From assembly GCA_002402375.1 (NCBI GenBank), contig DHFT01000045.1, positions 1-49,298 on the forward strand: 49,298 nt of DNA. Reading direction: 5' to 3'. The DNA comes from Elusimicrobia bacterium UBA4817. Lineage in GTDB: Bacteria > Elusimicrobiota > UBA8919. How positions within the stretch are numbered: the first letter of the stretch is position 1; each line of letters opens with the position of its first letter. The translations under genes were made by a program, and so were the position numbers. Below, piece by piece: positions 7,808-16,074 of the stretch. The notes beneath the pieces are model-generated. The model saw only the letters and a program-made list of their open reading frames with translations. It was not told the origin of the DNA and ran no database searches.

Positions 7808-7816
7808 AATCTACTG

Positions 7817-10273
7817 TCATATATCCAGATTCTTTACTTCGTGGGCGTGCTGCTCTATGAACAGGCGGCGGGGTTCAACCTTGTCACCCATAAGCGTCGT
7901 AAAAATTTTATCCGCCTCAATTGCGTCTTCTAATTTTACCTGCAAAAGTTTTCTGTTTTTCGGGTCCATCGTTGTTTCCCATAACTGCGTGGGATTCATT
8001 TCTCCCAAGCCCTTATATCTCTGGATTGTTGAGCCCTTTCTTCCCAGATTCATTACGGTATCTATCAACTGACGGAAATTGTGGACATCCGCTTCATCGC
8101 CGGCAGATGAAATTATTCTGTAAAGCGGTTTTCCTCCGCCGTTACCGTAATTTTCCAAATCAACATTTTCCGCTTCAAGTTTTTTGGCAACAAGGTCAAG
8201 TTTCACAAGTTCCCATAAATCCTTTACTTCGGTTCCGAGTTCCTCATCGCCGACAACCATCGGCAGTTCGCCCGCGGAGGCAAGTTCCAACGCCTGTTTC
8301 TCTTTTTTCTTTTTCAGGTATTCCGCCTTAAAATTTTTCCACTCTTTTTCCGTATAAATATATTCCGGTTGAGCGTCGGTCTCAATTTTATAAAGCGGGA
8401 GTTTTTCTTTTTTCTTAAAAGAAAGATAGTCATCCCAAAAAACGCCTTTTTTGGCAAGTTTTTTTATCAGGGTCTCAAACTCAATCAGGTTCTTTAAAAT
8501 CGCAGAGAGTTTTTTCTGGTCGTACTCCGTTGAGATTTTCCCTTTTTCCAGTTCGTAAATTTTTATGTCGGCGAGCCCTTCCTCCAAAAGCATGTTTTCA
8601 AGTTTCTCTTCGGTCTCCACATAAAACTCTTTTTTATTCTTTTTAACTTTATAAAGCGGCGGCTGGGCGATGTAGATATTTCCGTTTTGTATAAGTTGAG
8701 TCATCTGGCGATAGAAAAATGTCAATAAAAGCGTTCTTATGTGCGCACCGTCCACATCGGCGTCGGTCATTATTATTACTCTGTGATAACGAAGGTCATT
8801 TATGGCGAAGTCCTCCTGTCCGATTCCCGTTCCGAGTGCCGTGATGAGCGTTCTTATTTCGTCGTTGGCAAGCATTTTGTTTATGCGGGATTTTTCAACA
8901 TTAAGTATTTTTCCTTTTAACGGCAGTATCGCCTGAAACTTTCTGTCGCGGCCCTGTTTTGCGGAACCGCCTGCTGAGTCGCCCTCAACAATATAAATTT
9001 CGCATTTTGATGCATCCCTTTCCTGACAATCGGCAAGTTTTCCGGGAAGCGAGCCGCTATCCAGAGCGCCTTTTCTTCTTGTTAATTCGCGGGCTTTTCT
9101 TGCTGCCTCTCTGGCTTCGGCGGCCAAGACCGCTTTTTCGGTAACTTTGTTTGCCACCGTCGGATTTTCTTCTAAAAATGTGCCGAGCGACTCACCGACG
9201 ATTGATTTCATAATTCCTTCAACCTCGGAATTGCCGAGTTTCGTTTTCGTCTGCCCTTCAAACTGCGGCTCAGGAATTTTTATTGAAATTACGGCGGTCA
9301 GTCCCTCTCTGACATCATCGCCGGACAATGAAACATTTTTGTCTTTAATCAGCCCCTTATTTTTTATGTAATCATTTATTACTCTTGTTAAAGAAGAGCG
9401 GAAACCGGTAAGATGCGTTCCTCCCTCGTGAGTGTTGATATTGTTGGCGAATGAAATGACATTTTCGGAATAACTGTCGTTGTACTGTATGGCAACCTCC
9501 GCGATGATTCCGTCCTTTTCTTTCTTAAAATATATCGGTTCGGGGTGAAGCGGATGTTTATTCATACTGAGATATTTTACAAACTGGACTATGCCGCCTT
9601 CATAAAAAAATGTATGTTCTTTGTCCTCCCTTTCGTCAATAACCGTAATACGGGTTCCGGCGTTTAAGAAAGCAAGTTCACGCAGGCGGCTTGAAATTGT
9701 ATCAAATGAATACACCGTTGTAGAAAAAATATCCTTGTCCGGCTTGAATGTAACCTTCGTGCCTATATCTTCGGTAGAACCCTTGGTTTTTATCGGCTCA
9801 TCCGCTTTTCCTCTTAAATATTTCTGATAATAAATTTTCCCGTTTCTGTAGACCTCAACCTCAAGATATTCCGAAAGCGCATTGACTACCGACACGCCGA
9901 CACCGTGAAGACCGCCCGAAACTTTGTACGACTGGTGGTCAAATTTTCCGCCGGCGTGAAGTATCGTCATAACGACTTCCAACGCGGACTTATTTTTGTA
10001 TTTCGGATGCGGTTCAACGGGAATACCCCTTCCGTCGTCCGTAACCGAGACGGAATTATCGTCGTGAATTACAACATCAATCGTCTTGCAAAAACCCGCC
10101 AGCACCTCGTCAATAGAATTATCAACTACCTCATAAACAAGATGATGTAGCCCTTCAACACCGGTTGAACCGATGTACATAGCGGGTCTTTTTCTTACCG
10201 CATCCAGCCCTTCCAATACCTGAATTTTTGACGCACCGTACTGTTCCGCCGCTTTCTCTTTTTCTTTTGTCAT
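7817..10273 (-). CDS. gyrB: DNA gyrase subunit B
   Basis: ATPase subunit of gyrase. The 818-residue protein shows the GHKL ATPase motifs (EVVDNSIDEVLAGF, DDGRGIP, GGLHGVGVSVVNALS, QTKTKLGN), the Toprim domain (EGDSAGGSA, then MTDADVDGAHIRTLLLTFF) and the C-terminal GyrA-interacting tail (QRYKGLGEMNPTQLWETTM). At 818 residues it is of the long type: about 170 extra residues (roughly 560-735) sit between the Toprim DxD motif and the tail, as in E. coli GyrB, rather than the short form of about 640. It is separated from gyrA by four accessory genes. An AT-rich repeat lies just upstream of its start. Confidence 0.98.
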   Translation of the reverse strand: MTKEKEKAAEQYGASKIQVLEGLDAVRKRPAMYIGSTGVEGLHHLVYEVVDNSIDEVLAGFCKTIDVVIHDDNSVSVTDDGRGIPVEPHPKYKNKSALEVVMTILHAGGKFDHQSYKVSGGLHGVGVSVVNALSEYLEVEVYRNGKIYYQKYLRGKADEPIKTKGSTEDIGTKVTFKPDKDIFSTTVYSFDTISSRLRELAFLNAGTRITVIDEREDKEHTFFYEGGIVQFVKYLSMNKHPLHPEPIYFKKEKDGIIAEVAIQYNDSYSENVISFANNINTHEGGTHLTGFRSSLTRVINDYIKNKGLIKDKNVSLSGDDVREGLTAVISIKIPEPQFEGQTKTKLGNSEVEGIMKSIVGESLGTFLEENPTVANKVTEKAVLAAEAREAARKARELTRRKGALDSGSLPGKLADCQERDASKCEIYIVEGDSAGGSAKQGRDRKFQAILPLKGKILNVEKSRINKMLANDEIRTLITALGTGIGQEDFAINDLRYHRVIIMTDADVDGAHIRTLLLTFFYRQMTQLIQNGNIYIAQPPLYKVKKNKKEFYVETEEKLENMLLEEGLADIKIYELEKGKISTEYDQKKLSAILKNLIEFETLIKKLAKKGVFWDDYLSFKKKEKLPLYKIETDAQPEYIYTEKEWKNFKAEYLKKKKEKQALELASAGELPMVVGDEELGTEVKDLWELVKLDLVAKKLEAENVDLENYGNGGGKPLYRIISSAGDEADVHNFRQLIDTVMNLGRKGSTIQRYKGLGEMNPTQLWETTMDPKNRKLLQVKLEDAIEADKIFTTLMGDKVEPRRLFIEQHAHEVKNLDI

Positions 10274-10283
10274 AGTAACATCA

Positions 10284-10372
10284 ATTAAAAATTATAAATT
10301 AAAAATGAAAAATTAAGGTTTTTTATTAAAATCTTTTACATAAATTTTTAATTTTACATTTTACATTTTTAA
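10284..10372. repeat. AT-rich inverted heptamer-like repeat
   Basis: Runs of AATTAAAAATT-type units on the left are mirrored by TTTTTAATTTTAC-type units on the right. It fills the gap between dciA and gyrB. The same kind of unit (TTTTTAA) also encodes the start of the DUF2723 protein at 44222. Confidence 0.5.
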
Positions 10373-10379
10373 TTGCCCC

Positions 10380-10670
10380 TTAATCCTGAACCATTTTTAG
10401 ATTTTTTATAATTTCTTTGCCCAAAAACTCATTTAACGCTTTTATGATTTTTCTTCTCATCAAACTTATTTCGTTTTTTACAACGGCGGATTTTACCGAT
10501 ATAAAAACGGTATCTTTTGAAAATTTTACAAGTTCCGCATATTTTGAAAGTTTAGGACCTATAAACTCGGAAAAAAACACCCTCAATGCGTAACCGTCGG
10601 CAGTTATAGAGCAACCGCTGAGAAACTTGTCAACAATAGTGCCGATATGCCTAACCTCGCCTTTTCTCAT
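10380..10670 (-). CDS. dciA: DUF721 / DciA-like helicase loader protein
   Basis: A 96-residue protein with the DUF721 pattern: a short N-terminal helix (VRHIGTIVDKFL) and a KH-like core with conserved strands (LVKFSKDTVFISVKSAVVKNEISLMRRKIIKALNEFLG). DciA proteins help load the replicative helicase DnaB in bacteria lacking DnaC or DnaI. It sits between dnaN and gyrB, the place usually held by recF, with the DUF721 gene in its usual neighbourhood. The gene symbol is by family and position; the protein is short compared with most characterised DciA proteins. Confidence 0.8.
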   Translation of the reverse strand: MRKGEVRHIGTIVDKFLSGCSITADGYALRVFFSEFIGPKLSKYAELVKFSKDTVFISVKSAVVKNEISLMRRKIIKALNEFLGKEIIKNLKMVQD

Positions 10671-10679
10671 TTAAGACCA

Positions 10680-10746
10680 GGAAGTAGTGAGTAGTGAGTA
10701 GGGAGTAGTTAAAACCACTTCCTACTTTCCACTTCCTACTTACTGC
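10680..10746. repeat. Heptamer-type inverted repeat
   Basis: Left half repeats GAGTAGT-like heptamers (GTAGTGAGTAGTGAGTAGG); right half carries the complementary CTTCCTACTTTCC and CTTCCTACTTACTG. It occupies the dnaN-dciA gap. Related heptamers occur at 29447, 32338, 44644, 44773, 46304 and 48230. Confidence 0.7.
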
Positions 10747-10750
10747 CTCT

Positions 10751-11848
10751 TTAGTCCAGCCGCATAGGCATAATTATGTAAAGATAATTCGGGTCGTCAG
10801 CGGGTCTCAAAACTCCGGGGCTTACCGGTGTCGTGAACTCAAAAATAATTTCATTGCTGGTCACTACGCGCAGCATATCAATAACATAATTGGGATTATA
10901 AGCCACGGTGAACGACTCGCCTTTGTAATCCGTTTCTATTTCGTCGTTTCCCTCGCCCTTGCCCTGCTCCATTGAATAAATTAAAATTTTACCCTTGCCG
11001 ACCGAGTATTTTATTGACGAGGGTCTGAACGGCAGCACACGGTCGGTCGCTTCCAGCAAATCCTTTGTCTTTATTTTGAGAGAGCCCTTTTTCTCCTTCG
11101 GAATAACCTGTTCGTAATTCGGGAAATGCCCCTCAATAAGACGGGAACGCAGAATCGTCTCGCCGATTCTAAACCCTATCTGGTTTTCAAACACGCCGAC
11201 TTCCGTTTCCTCAATTGATGCTCCCGAAATAATTTTTAATAGTTCCTCAATCGCTTTTGACGGAATTATAAATGTGGATGAGATTTTTTTGTCAACCGCA
11301 TTTTCTTTTGAAATGTAAGCAAGCCGTTTTCCGTCGGTTGAAACCATAATCGCCTTGCCTTTTTCAATAAGAAAATATATTCCGTTTAAGACATATCTGG
11401 TCTCATCCAGCGAGATGGCAAACTTGGTTTTGGTTATCATATCTTTAAGCATCGCCGTCGCTATTTTGAAGGTTTTTCCGCCTTCAAAATCAACTGCAAC
11501 CGGAAACTCCGTCTTGGAAAGTCCAACAAGCGAGTACTTTGTTTTTCCGGATTTTACGATGACCTTTTCGTTTTCGGAAACCTCTATATCTACTTCCTGC
11601 TGAGGCAGTTTTTTGATGATGTCAATTATAAGTTTGCCGGGCAGAGTAATTCCGCCTTCTTTCAATACCTGCGCCTTGATGACCGTTTTAGCGGCAACTT
11701 CTAAGTCCGTTGCGGCTAATGTTAACTGGTCGGCCTTCGCGTCAAAAAGCAAATTTGACAACTGAGGCAGTGTGCTTTTTTGCGATACGGCACCCGATAC
11801 AATTCCCGTTCCTTTCAAAAGTTCGTCCTTCATACAAACGATCTTCAT
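10751..11848 (-). CDS. dnaN: DNA polymerase III beta subunit (sliding clamp)
   Basis: Ring-shaped clamp that tethers DNA polymerase III to DNA. Three clamp domains in 365 residues; the C-terminal segment PMRLD and internal stretches such as MVSTDGKRLAYIS and FNPNYVIDML-like (AYNPNYVIDMLRVV) are characteristic. An in-frame ATG at 11860 would add MGGQ, but its codons contain the GGGGGG that serves as ribosome-binding site for the ATG at 11848, so I use 11848. It follows dnaA on the same strand after 238 bp of possible origin sequence. Confidence 0.97.
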   Translation of the reverse strand: MKIVCMKDELLKGTGIVSGAVSQKSTLPQLSNLLFDAKADQLTLAATDLEVAAKTVIKAQVLKEGGITLPGKLIIDIIKKLPQQEVDIEVSENEKVIVKSGKTKYSLVGLSKTEFPVAVDFEGGKTFKIATAMLKDMITKTKFAISLDETRYVLNGIYFLIEKGKAIMVSTDGKRLAYISKENAVDKKISSTFIIPSKAIEELLKIISGASIEETEVGVFENQIGFRIGETILRSRLIEGHFPNYEQVIPKEKKGSLKIKTKDLLEATDRVLPFRPSSIKYSVGKGKILIYSMEQGKGEGNDEIETDYKGESFTVAYNPNYVIDMLRVVTSNEIIFEFTTPVSPGVLRPADDPNYLYIIMPMRLD

Positions 11849-11860
11849 CTGTCCCCCCAT

Positions 11861-12098
11861 TTACCTTTTTTTCTGATTATTATATTCAAAATATAAACAT
11901 AATCATCATAATAGTTGTGGATATGTTAGTTATTTGATTTTTTCTTTTTTTCTGCTCGGAAAACTCTTATATTTCCTACTTTCTTAATGTTAATTATAAT
12001 GTTGATAATCGTCCGATTTTACTAACACTGCCAAATTTTTTTATTTTTCCTCGCACTTATCAACCGTTATAAAAAATTATTAACAAACTTTACCGTAG
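11861..12098. other. dnaA-dnaN intergenic, possible part of oriC
   Basis: AT-rich gap of 238 bp between dnaA and dnaN. One near-consensus DnaA box on the minus strand (11916-11923, TGTGGATA) and weaker TTATCAAC-like sequences (for example 12057 region and the reverse near 12001). No gene seen. May form the second half of a bipartite origin. Confidence 0.45.
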
Positions 12099-13457
12099 TT
12101 ATTTCCCCGATTTTATTTCCTGAATTATTTTATTAACCTGTGCCGCAAAATAATGGTCTTTAAGCATTGTTTTTTCTATTTTATCAAACGAATAAAGAAC
12201 TGTCGTATGGTCGCGTCCGCCGAATGCCTCGCCGATGTCGGTTGTGGACAGTTCCGTAAATTTTCTTGCCAGGTACATAGCAATCTGCCTCGGATGTGCA
12301 ATCGCATCAGTTCTTTTTTTGCTTTTAAGGTCCTTCATATCAAGATTAAAATTTCTTGCCACGATTTTTTGTATCCGTTCCATTGTAACCGGAAACTCCA
12401 CGGATTCCCCTCTTACTATATCCTTGAAAATTTCATGTGCTCTGTCAACCGTAATCTGACTCCCGGTCAGCGATGCGTGCGCCACTATTTTTATAAGCGC
12501 TCCCTCAAGTGACCTTATGTTTTCTTTTATCTGAGATGCGATGAAAAGTATTACATCTTCGGGAACATGAATTCTTTCGTCGTAAATTTTGCTTTTTAAT
12601 ATGGCAATCCTTGTTTCCAAATCCGGCGGCTCAATATCCGCAACCAATCCCCACTCAAACCTGCTTTTAAGACGGTCCTGCAGGGTTATTATTTCTTTCG
12701 GTGCGGAGTCGGCGCACAAAACAATCTGTTTTCCGGCATCATATAATGAATTAAAAGTATGGTGAAACACCTCTTGTATCTGCTCGCCGCGTCCTAAAAA
12801 CTGAATATCGTCAATAAGAAGTGCGTCCAGCGAACGGAATTTTTGGTGAAATTGCGGCATCCGGCCTTTCTGCATTGAATCAATCATTTCATTTGCGAAT
12901 TTTTCGCAGGTGATATAAAGTATTTTCGCCGCCGGATATTTTTGTTTCATCCTTTGCCCTATTGCGTGAAAAAGATGAGTTTTTCCAAGTCCGACTTTTG
13001 CGTAAATAAAAAGCGGATTATACGCCTTGCCGGGATTTTCCGCGACAGCCAGTGCCGCCGCCTGTGCGAGACGATTAGAATTTCCGACGATAAATTTTTC
13101 AAAAGTATATTTAGGATTAAACTGGTTTTCAAGAAAAACGGATTCTGCTATTGCAACAGGTATCGGCTCGGTTATTTGCTCCGCCCGTTTTAGCAGCTCG
13201 TCCAAATTTTTTGTTACAGTATAATCAAGTATCATTGCAGTACCGAGAAGCCCCGAAATTTCTTTTTCTATTTTTTCCTGGATGTTTTCCTTAAACCAAT
13301 CAATAAAAAATTTGTTAGGCACTTCAATTATAAATTTGTTTTCCATAATTGAAATCGCTTTTGCGGGTTTTATCCACAGTTCAAAAGAATTTTCCGGAAT
13401 TATTTTTTGAATAACTTCAAGCGTTTTTTCCCACAATTCTTGCGGAGTTTTGTTCAT
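12099..13457 (-). CDS. dnaA: Chromosomal replication initiator DnaA
   Basis: AAA+ initiator that binds DnaA boxes and opens oriC. 452 residues: domain I (TPQELWEKTLEVIQKII), short linker, AAA+ core with Walker A GLGKTHL and Walker B LLIDDIQFLG, sensor sequences, and domain IV with GGRDHTTVLYSFDKIEK, the DnaA-box recognition helix. Its upstream region (13458-13656) holds DnaA-box-like sequences in a palindrome, so autoregulation is likely. No strong Shine-Dalgarno is visible. Confidence 0.98.
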   Translation of the reverse strand: MNKTPQELWEKTLEVIQKIIPENSFELWIKPAKAISIMENKFIIEVPNKFFIDWFKENIQEKIEKEISGLLGTAMILDYTVTKNLDELLKRAEQITEPIPVAIAESVFLENQFNPKYTFEKFIVGNSNRLAQAAALAVAENPGKAYNPLFIYAKVGLGKTHLFHAIGQRMKQKYPAAKILYITCEKFANEMIDSMQKGRMPQFHQKFRSLDALLIDDIQFLGRGEQIQEVFHHTFNSLYDAGKQIVLCADSAPKEIITLQDRLKSRFEWGLVADIEPPDLETRIAILKSKIYDERIHVPEDVILFIASQIKENIRSLEGALIKIVAHASLTGSQITVDRAHEIFKDIVRGESVEFPVTMERIQKIVARNFNLDMKDLKSKKRTDAIAHPRQIAMYLARKFTELSTTDIGEAFGGRDHTTVLYSFDKIEKTMLKDHYFAAQVNKIIQEIKSGK

Positions 13458-13656
13458 TTTATATACCCATTAAATAACTTACTAACAAAGTTATGCACAA
13501 ATGTGAATAACGTATTTTAAGTTATTCATAACTTTGTTTATTATTTTTAGTTATCTGATATTACCATATTTTATCAGATTTTCCCATTACTTTTGTAATC
13601 ATACAAAATATTTATTAAGAAGTCAAGGAAAATATTTTTTAAAAAATATTTTTTTT
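13458..13656. other. Candidate replication origin upstream of dnaA
   Basis: Three DnaA-box-like sites: TTATGCACA (13491-13499), TGTGAATAA (13502-13510, minus orientation) and TTATTCATA (13522-13530). They lie inside a perfect 12-bp inverted repeat AACAAAGTTATG (13484-13495) / CATAACTTTGTT (13527-13538). The following stretch to 13656 is extremely AT-rich, with AAAATATTTTTT mirrored in it, and would suit a DNA unwinding element. Gene content around it (dnaA, dnaN, gyrB, parAB, parS) supports the call; GC skew was not computed. Confidence 0.65.
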
Positions 13657-13753
13657 ATTCGCTTTGCTCACCCCCGAATTTATTCGGGGGCTACATTATT
13701 TGTGTGAATTTGCTTCATTGACGGCAGGTTGAAACCTGCCATTCCGCAAATTC
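13657..13753. repeat. Two-hairpin repeat A, copy 2
   Basis: Same layout as 2041-2139: hairpin CCCCCGAA/TTCGGGGG (13671-13690), hairpin GGCAGGT/ACCTGCC with TGAA loop (13723-13740), enclosed by outer stem GAATTTGC (13706-13713) and GCAAATTC (13746-13753). Flanking single-stranded parts (TTCGCTT, GCTCACCC, TTCATTGAC, ATTCC) match copy 1 while the stems differ in a compensated way. It ends 9 bp before the ndk -35 box. Confidence 0.85.
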
Positions 13754-13762
13754 TTTTTTTTC

Positions 13763-13790
13763 TTGACAAATTATTTTATTTTTGTATAAT
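13763..13790 (+). promoter_or_regulatory. Sigma70-type promoter of ndk
   Basis: Perfect consensus boxes TTGACA (13763-13768) and TATAAT (13785-13790) with a 16-bp spacer. The expected transcription start (about 13797) is only a few bases before the ATG at 13801, so the mRNA would be nearly leaderless; no Shine-Dalgarno is present. Confidence 0.8.
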
Positions 13791-13800
13791 TACTTTAATT

Positions 13801-14304
13801 ATGAAACAGCAAGCACTTGTTATCATCAAACCGGATGGGTTGAAAAAATCTTTAACGGGAAGTATTTTGTTGAAACTGTCAGAGGCGAAACTTGAAATTA
13901 TCGGAGCGAAGGTTGTGAAACCGACCAGAGAACTTGTAGAAAAACATTATGCACATATGAAAGAGAAACCGTTTTTTGAAGAAATAGTCCAGTATCTTTG
14001 CGGTGAAATCCATAAGGTAAAACGGGTGCTGGTGCTTTTATATCAAGGGGAAGATGCGATTGAAAAATTAAGAAAAATCTCCGGCGCTACAAATCCTGAG
14101 GACGCCGAACCGACTACTATCCGAGGCGCTTACGGAAGAATTACCACAAAAGGCGTTTATGAAAATGTCCTGCATGTTTCCGGCGCCGGCGATGAAGCCG
14201 AGCGGGAAATAAAATTATGGTTTCAACCCTCCGAAATCGTTGGCGAGATTTATCCCACCAAGGAAGTCGTAATAGAAAAATTAAAAGTTAAAGAATGGGC
14301 GTAA
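13801..14304 (+). CDS. ndk: Nucleoside diphosphate kinase
   Basis: Transfers the gamma phosphate from NTPs to NDPs to balance nucleotide pools. 167 residues, with LVIIKPDGLKKSLTG at the N-terminus and NVLHVSGAGDEAEREIKLWF carrying the phospho-histidine. It is longer than the usual 140-150 residues because of an inserted segment around residues 80-115 and a C-terminal tail (VVIEKLKVKEWA). The ATG at 13801 is preferred to an upstream ATG (13729), since the promoter lies between them. It is the only plus-strand gene between the origin and 19.5 kb. Confidence 0.96.
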   Translation: MKQQALVIIKPDGLKKSLTGSILLKLSEAKLEIIGAKVVKPTRELVEKHYAHMKEKPFFEEIVQYLCGEIHKVKRVLVLLYQGEDAIEKLRKISGATNPEDAEPTTIRGAYGRITTKGVYENVLHVSGAGDEAEREIKLWFQPSEIVGEIYPTKEVVIEKLKVKEWA

Positions 14305-14327
14305 AATAAGCCCAATAGAAAATTATC

Positions 14328-14359
14328 TGTCATTGCGAGGCGCAGCCGTGGCAATCTCA
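14328..14359. repeat. Palindromic repeat B, half copy
   Basis: TGTCATTGCGAGG followed by GGCAATCTCA, between the convergent ndk and DUF5679 genes. Confidence 0.75.
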
Positions 14360-14395
14360 AAATAAAAATAAAATCTTTTTTTATTTTTTGTTTTT

Positions 14396-14542
14396 TTATT
14401 TTTTGCCTAAAATCCTGAAAACTTTCGTCCCGCATACAGGACACACGCCCTGCAGTGCTCTTCTTCCGCCCTTCATCTCAATTTCTTTTGCGTCCTTGAT
14501 CTCCACCTGCTTCTTGCACTTCATACATCTGCCTTCCGCCAT
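14396..14542 (-). CDS. DUF5679-type small zinc ribbon
   Basis: A 48-residue protein starting MAEGRCMKCKKQVEIKD and ending QGVCPVCGTKVFRILGKK. Two CxxC knuckles (C6/C9 and C34/C37) and the RRALQGVCPVCGTK segment match the small DUF5679 zinc-ribbon family. AGGAGG lies 9 nt before the ATG, giving strong support that it is translated. Function unknown. It follows a membrane-protein gene on the same strand and is probably the last gene of the parA-parB transcription unit. Confidence 0.85.
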   Translation of the reverse strand: MAEGRCMKCKKQVEIKDAKEIEMKGGRRALQGVCPVCGTKVFRILGKK

Positions 14543-14564
14543 TTTGTCAGCCCTCCTTTTTTTA

Positions 14565-15128
14565 TTATCTTGCCTTTCGTAATTTTAGCCATTCTTCAAA
14601 TGTGTAATTATTCAAATCAATATTATTTTTCTCTGCGAAATTCATTATAAAATTACCCTTCTTGTGTTCGTTGAATAATTGTTTGTTATAAGGATCATTT
14701 ATAAAAGTTCTTATTTCAAAATTATATGATGGATTATCTGGATGATAAACTACCTTGATTTTATTACTTCTCTTTAACTGATAACAATAATCTTTTATAC
14801 TTCTTTGATATCCAATATATTTTTTACCATTTATGCTGAAAGAATAAACAATTTCCCAACCTCGTGGCGACATGTCATGTGTGCTTGCACCGATCAAACC
14901 TTCCACAATTTCTCCTTGCGTTAATATTTCCACTTTATATTTTCTTTCGGTAATCTCGGTTTTTAAAGTTATCAATATAAATATAAAAGCAACTATAAAA
15001 AATGTTCCAAATAAAATGGTAAATAGAATATTTTTTTTCTTTAAGAAAAACTTCCAAAAAACAAAAACTGCTCCAACATATAAAATAAAAGGTGTTAAAT
15101 CAAAGAAACTTACATAATTCCAATCCAT
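14565..15128 (-). CDS. Hypothetical two-TM membrane protein
   Basis: 187 residues with two hydrophobic helices near the N-terminus (about 11-30 and 35-55), then a soluble domain with EIVEGLIGAS, IVYSFSINGKKYIGYQRS and VVYHPDNPSYN. This resembles DUF3592-type membrane proteins, where a small beta domain follows two TM helices, but the match is by eye. Its ATG is 1 nt after the parB stop, so it is translated with parB. The codon usage is more AT-rich than that of its neighbours. Confidence 0.7.
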   Translation of the reverse strand: MDWNYVSFFDLTPFILYVGAVFVFWKFFLKKKNILFTILFGTFFIVAFIFILITLKTEITERKYKVEILTQGEIVEGLIGASTHDMSPRGWEIVYSFSINGKKYIGYQRSIKDYCYQLKRSNKIKVVYHPDNPSYNFEIRTFINDPYNKQLFNEHKKGNFIMNFAEKNNIDLNNYTFEEWLKLRKAR

Positions 15129-15129
15129 T

Positions 15130-15993
15130 TTATTTTTTTCCTGTTTTTGATTTATGTTTCAACATTTCAATAATTCTGTTCAGGTCGTTGAGCGACGCAC
15201 ACGAGACAATAATTTTTCCCTTTCCGCCGCGATATTTTATTTCAACCTTTGTGCCTAAAATCCGCTGGAGTTCCTCCTCAACCGCAATGATGTTGCTGTC
15301 TTTTTTTGCTCTTGTTTTTTTTGAATTTTTAGAAATTTTTTCAACATCCCTGACGGTGAGTTGCTGGTTTATGATTCTTTCCATAAGCATCCGCTGTTTG
15401 AGCGGGTCGTCAATTGATGCGATTGCCCTCGCGTGCCCTTCCGTTATTTTGCCCTCTGAAATCGCATCCTGTATGTTTTGCGGAAGAGAAAGCAGCCGGG
15501 TTATATTTGCTACCGTTGAACGTGATTTTCCCAGCGTTTTTGCGAGGTCCTCCTGGGTTAAGTTGAACTCGCCCATCAGCCGTTTGTAACCCTTTGCCTC
15601 CTCAATCGGATTCAAGTCGCTACGTTGTAAATTTTCAATTAAAGATATTACAAAACATTCTTTTTCCGAAAGCGGTTTTATGATGGCGGGAATTTCGGAA
15701 AGTCCCGCGAGCATTGCCGCCCGCCATCTGCGTTCCCCCATAACGAGTTCGTAAGTGCCGTTTTCGTTTGACGGACGGACAGTTATCGGTTGTGCAAGCC
15801 CGTGTTCCAAAATTGAATCGGCGAGGGTTTTTAACTTGGCATCGTCAAATTTTTCCCTTGACTGGTATTTATTCGGCTTGATTTTGGCAACCGGTATTTT
15901 TATAGTTCCTTCCAAGTTGATTATAGGGGTTAAAAGTGCGTTTCCGATTTCCGGTATAAGCGCTTCTAACCCTTTCCCGAGTGCTTTTCTCAT
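15130..15993 (-). CDS. parB: Chromosome partitioning protein ParB
   Basis: CTP-dependent DNA clamp that loads at parS and spreads, serving origin segregation. In 287 residues: N-terminal ParB/Srx domain (ANKYQSREKFDD-like PNKYQSREKFDDAKL, then LVMGERRWRAAMLAG), helix-turn-helix (LTQEDLAKTLGKSRSTVANITRLLSLP), and C-terminal dimerisation segment (YRGGKGKIIVSC). GGAGG precedes the start. A GAAC-N4-GTTC palindrome sits 21 bp upstream of the ATG and a second 66 bp further, suggesting regulation by the adjacent LexA-like protein. Two perfect parS sites lie at 17921 and 19272. Confidence 0.96.
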   Translation of the reverse strand: MRKALGKGLEALIPEIGNALLTPIINLEGTIKIPVAKIKPNKYQSREKFDDAKLKTLADSILEHGLAQPITVRPSNENGTYELVMGERRWRAAMLAGLSEIPAIIKPLSEKECFVISLIENLQRSDLNPIEEAKGYKRLMGEFNLTQEDLAKTLGKSRSTVANITRLLSLPQNIQDAISEGKITEGHARAIASIDDPLKQRMLMERIINQQLTVRDVEKISKNSKKTRAKKDSNIIAVEEELQRILGTKVEIKYRGGKGKIIVSCASLNDLNRIIEMLKHKSKTGKK

Positions 15994-16014
15994 AAATTTC
16001 CTCCGTCTGAAAAA

Positions 16015-16030
16015 TGGAACATTTGTTCCA
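16015..16030. promoter_or_regulatory. LexA-box-like palindrome upstream of parB
   Basis: TGGAACATTTGTTCCA: 7-bp arms around TT, containing GAAC-N4-GTTC, the core of the Gram-positive-type SOS box. Centre-to-centre distance to the next copy is 66 bp, about six helical turns. Confidence 0.6.
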
Positions 16031-16074
16031 ATTTATTCTCTGAAAAACATTTTATTTAACAGTTCTTATCGTCT

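Noticed and set aside
14388..14582. 64-codon plus-strand ORF opposite the DUF5679 gene
   Set aside because: Antisense to the short zinc-ribbon gene, which has a strong ribosome site and cysteine pattern.
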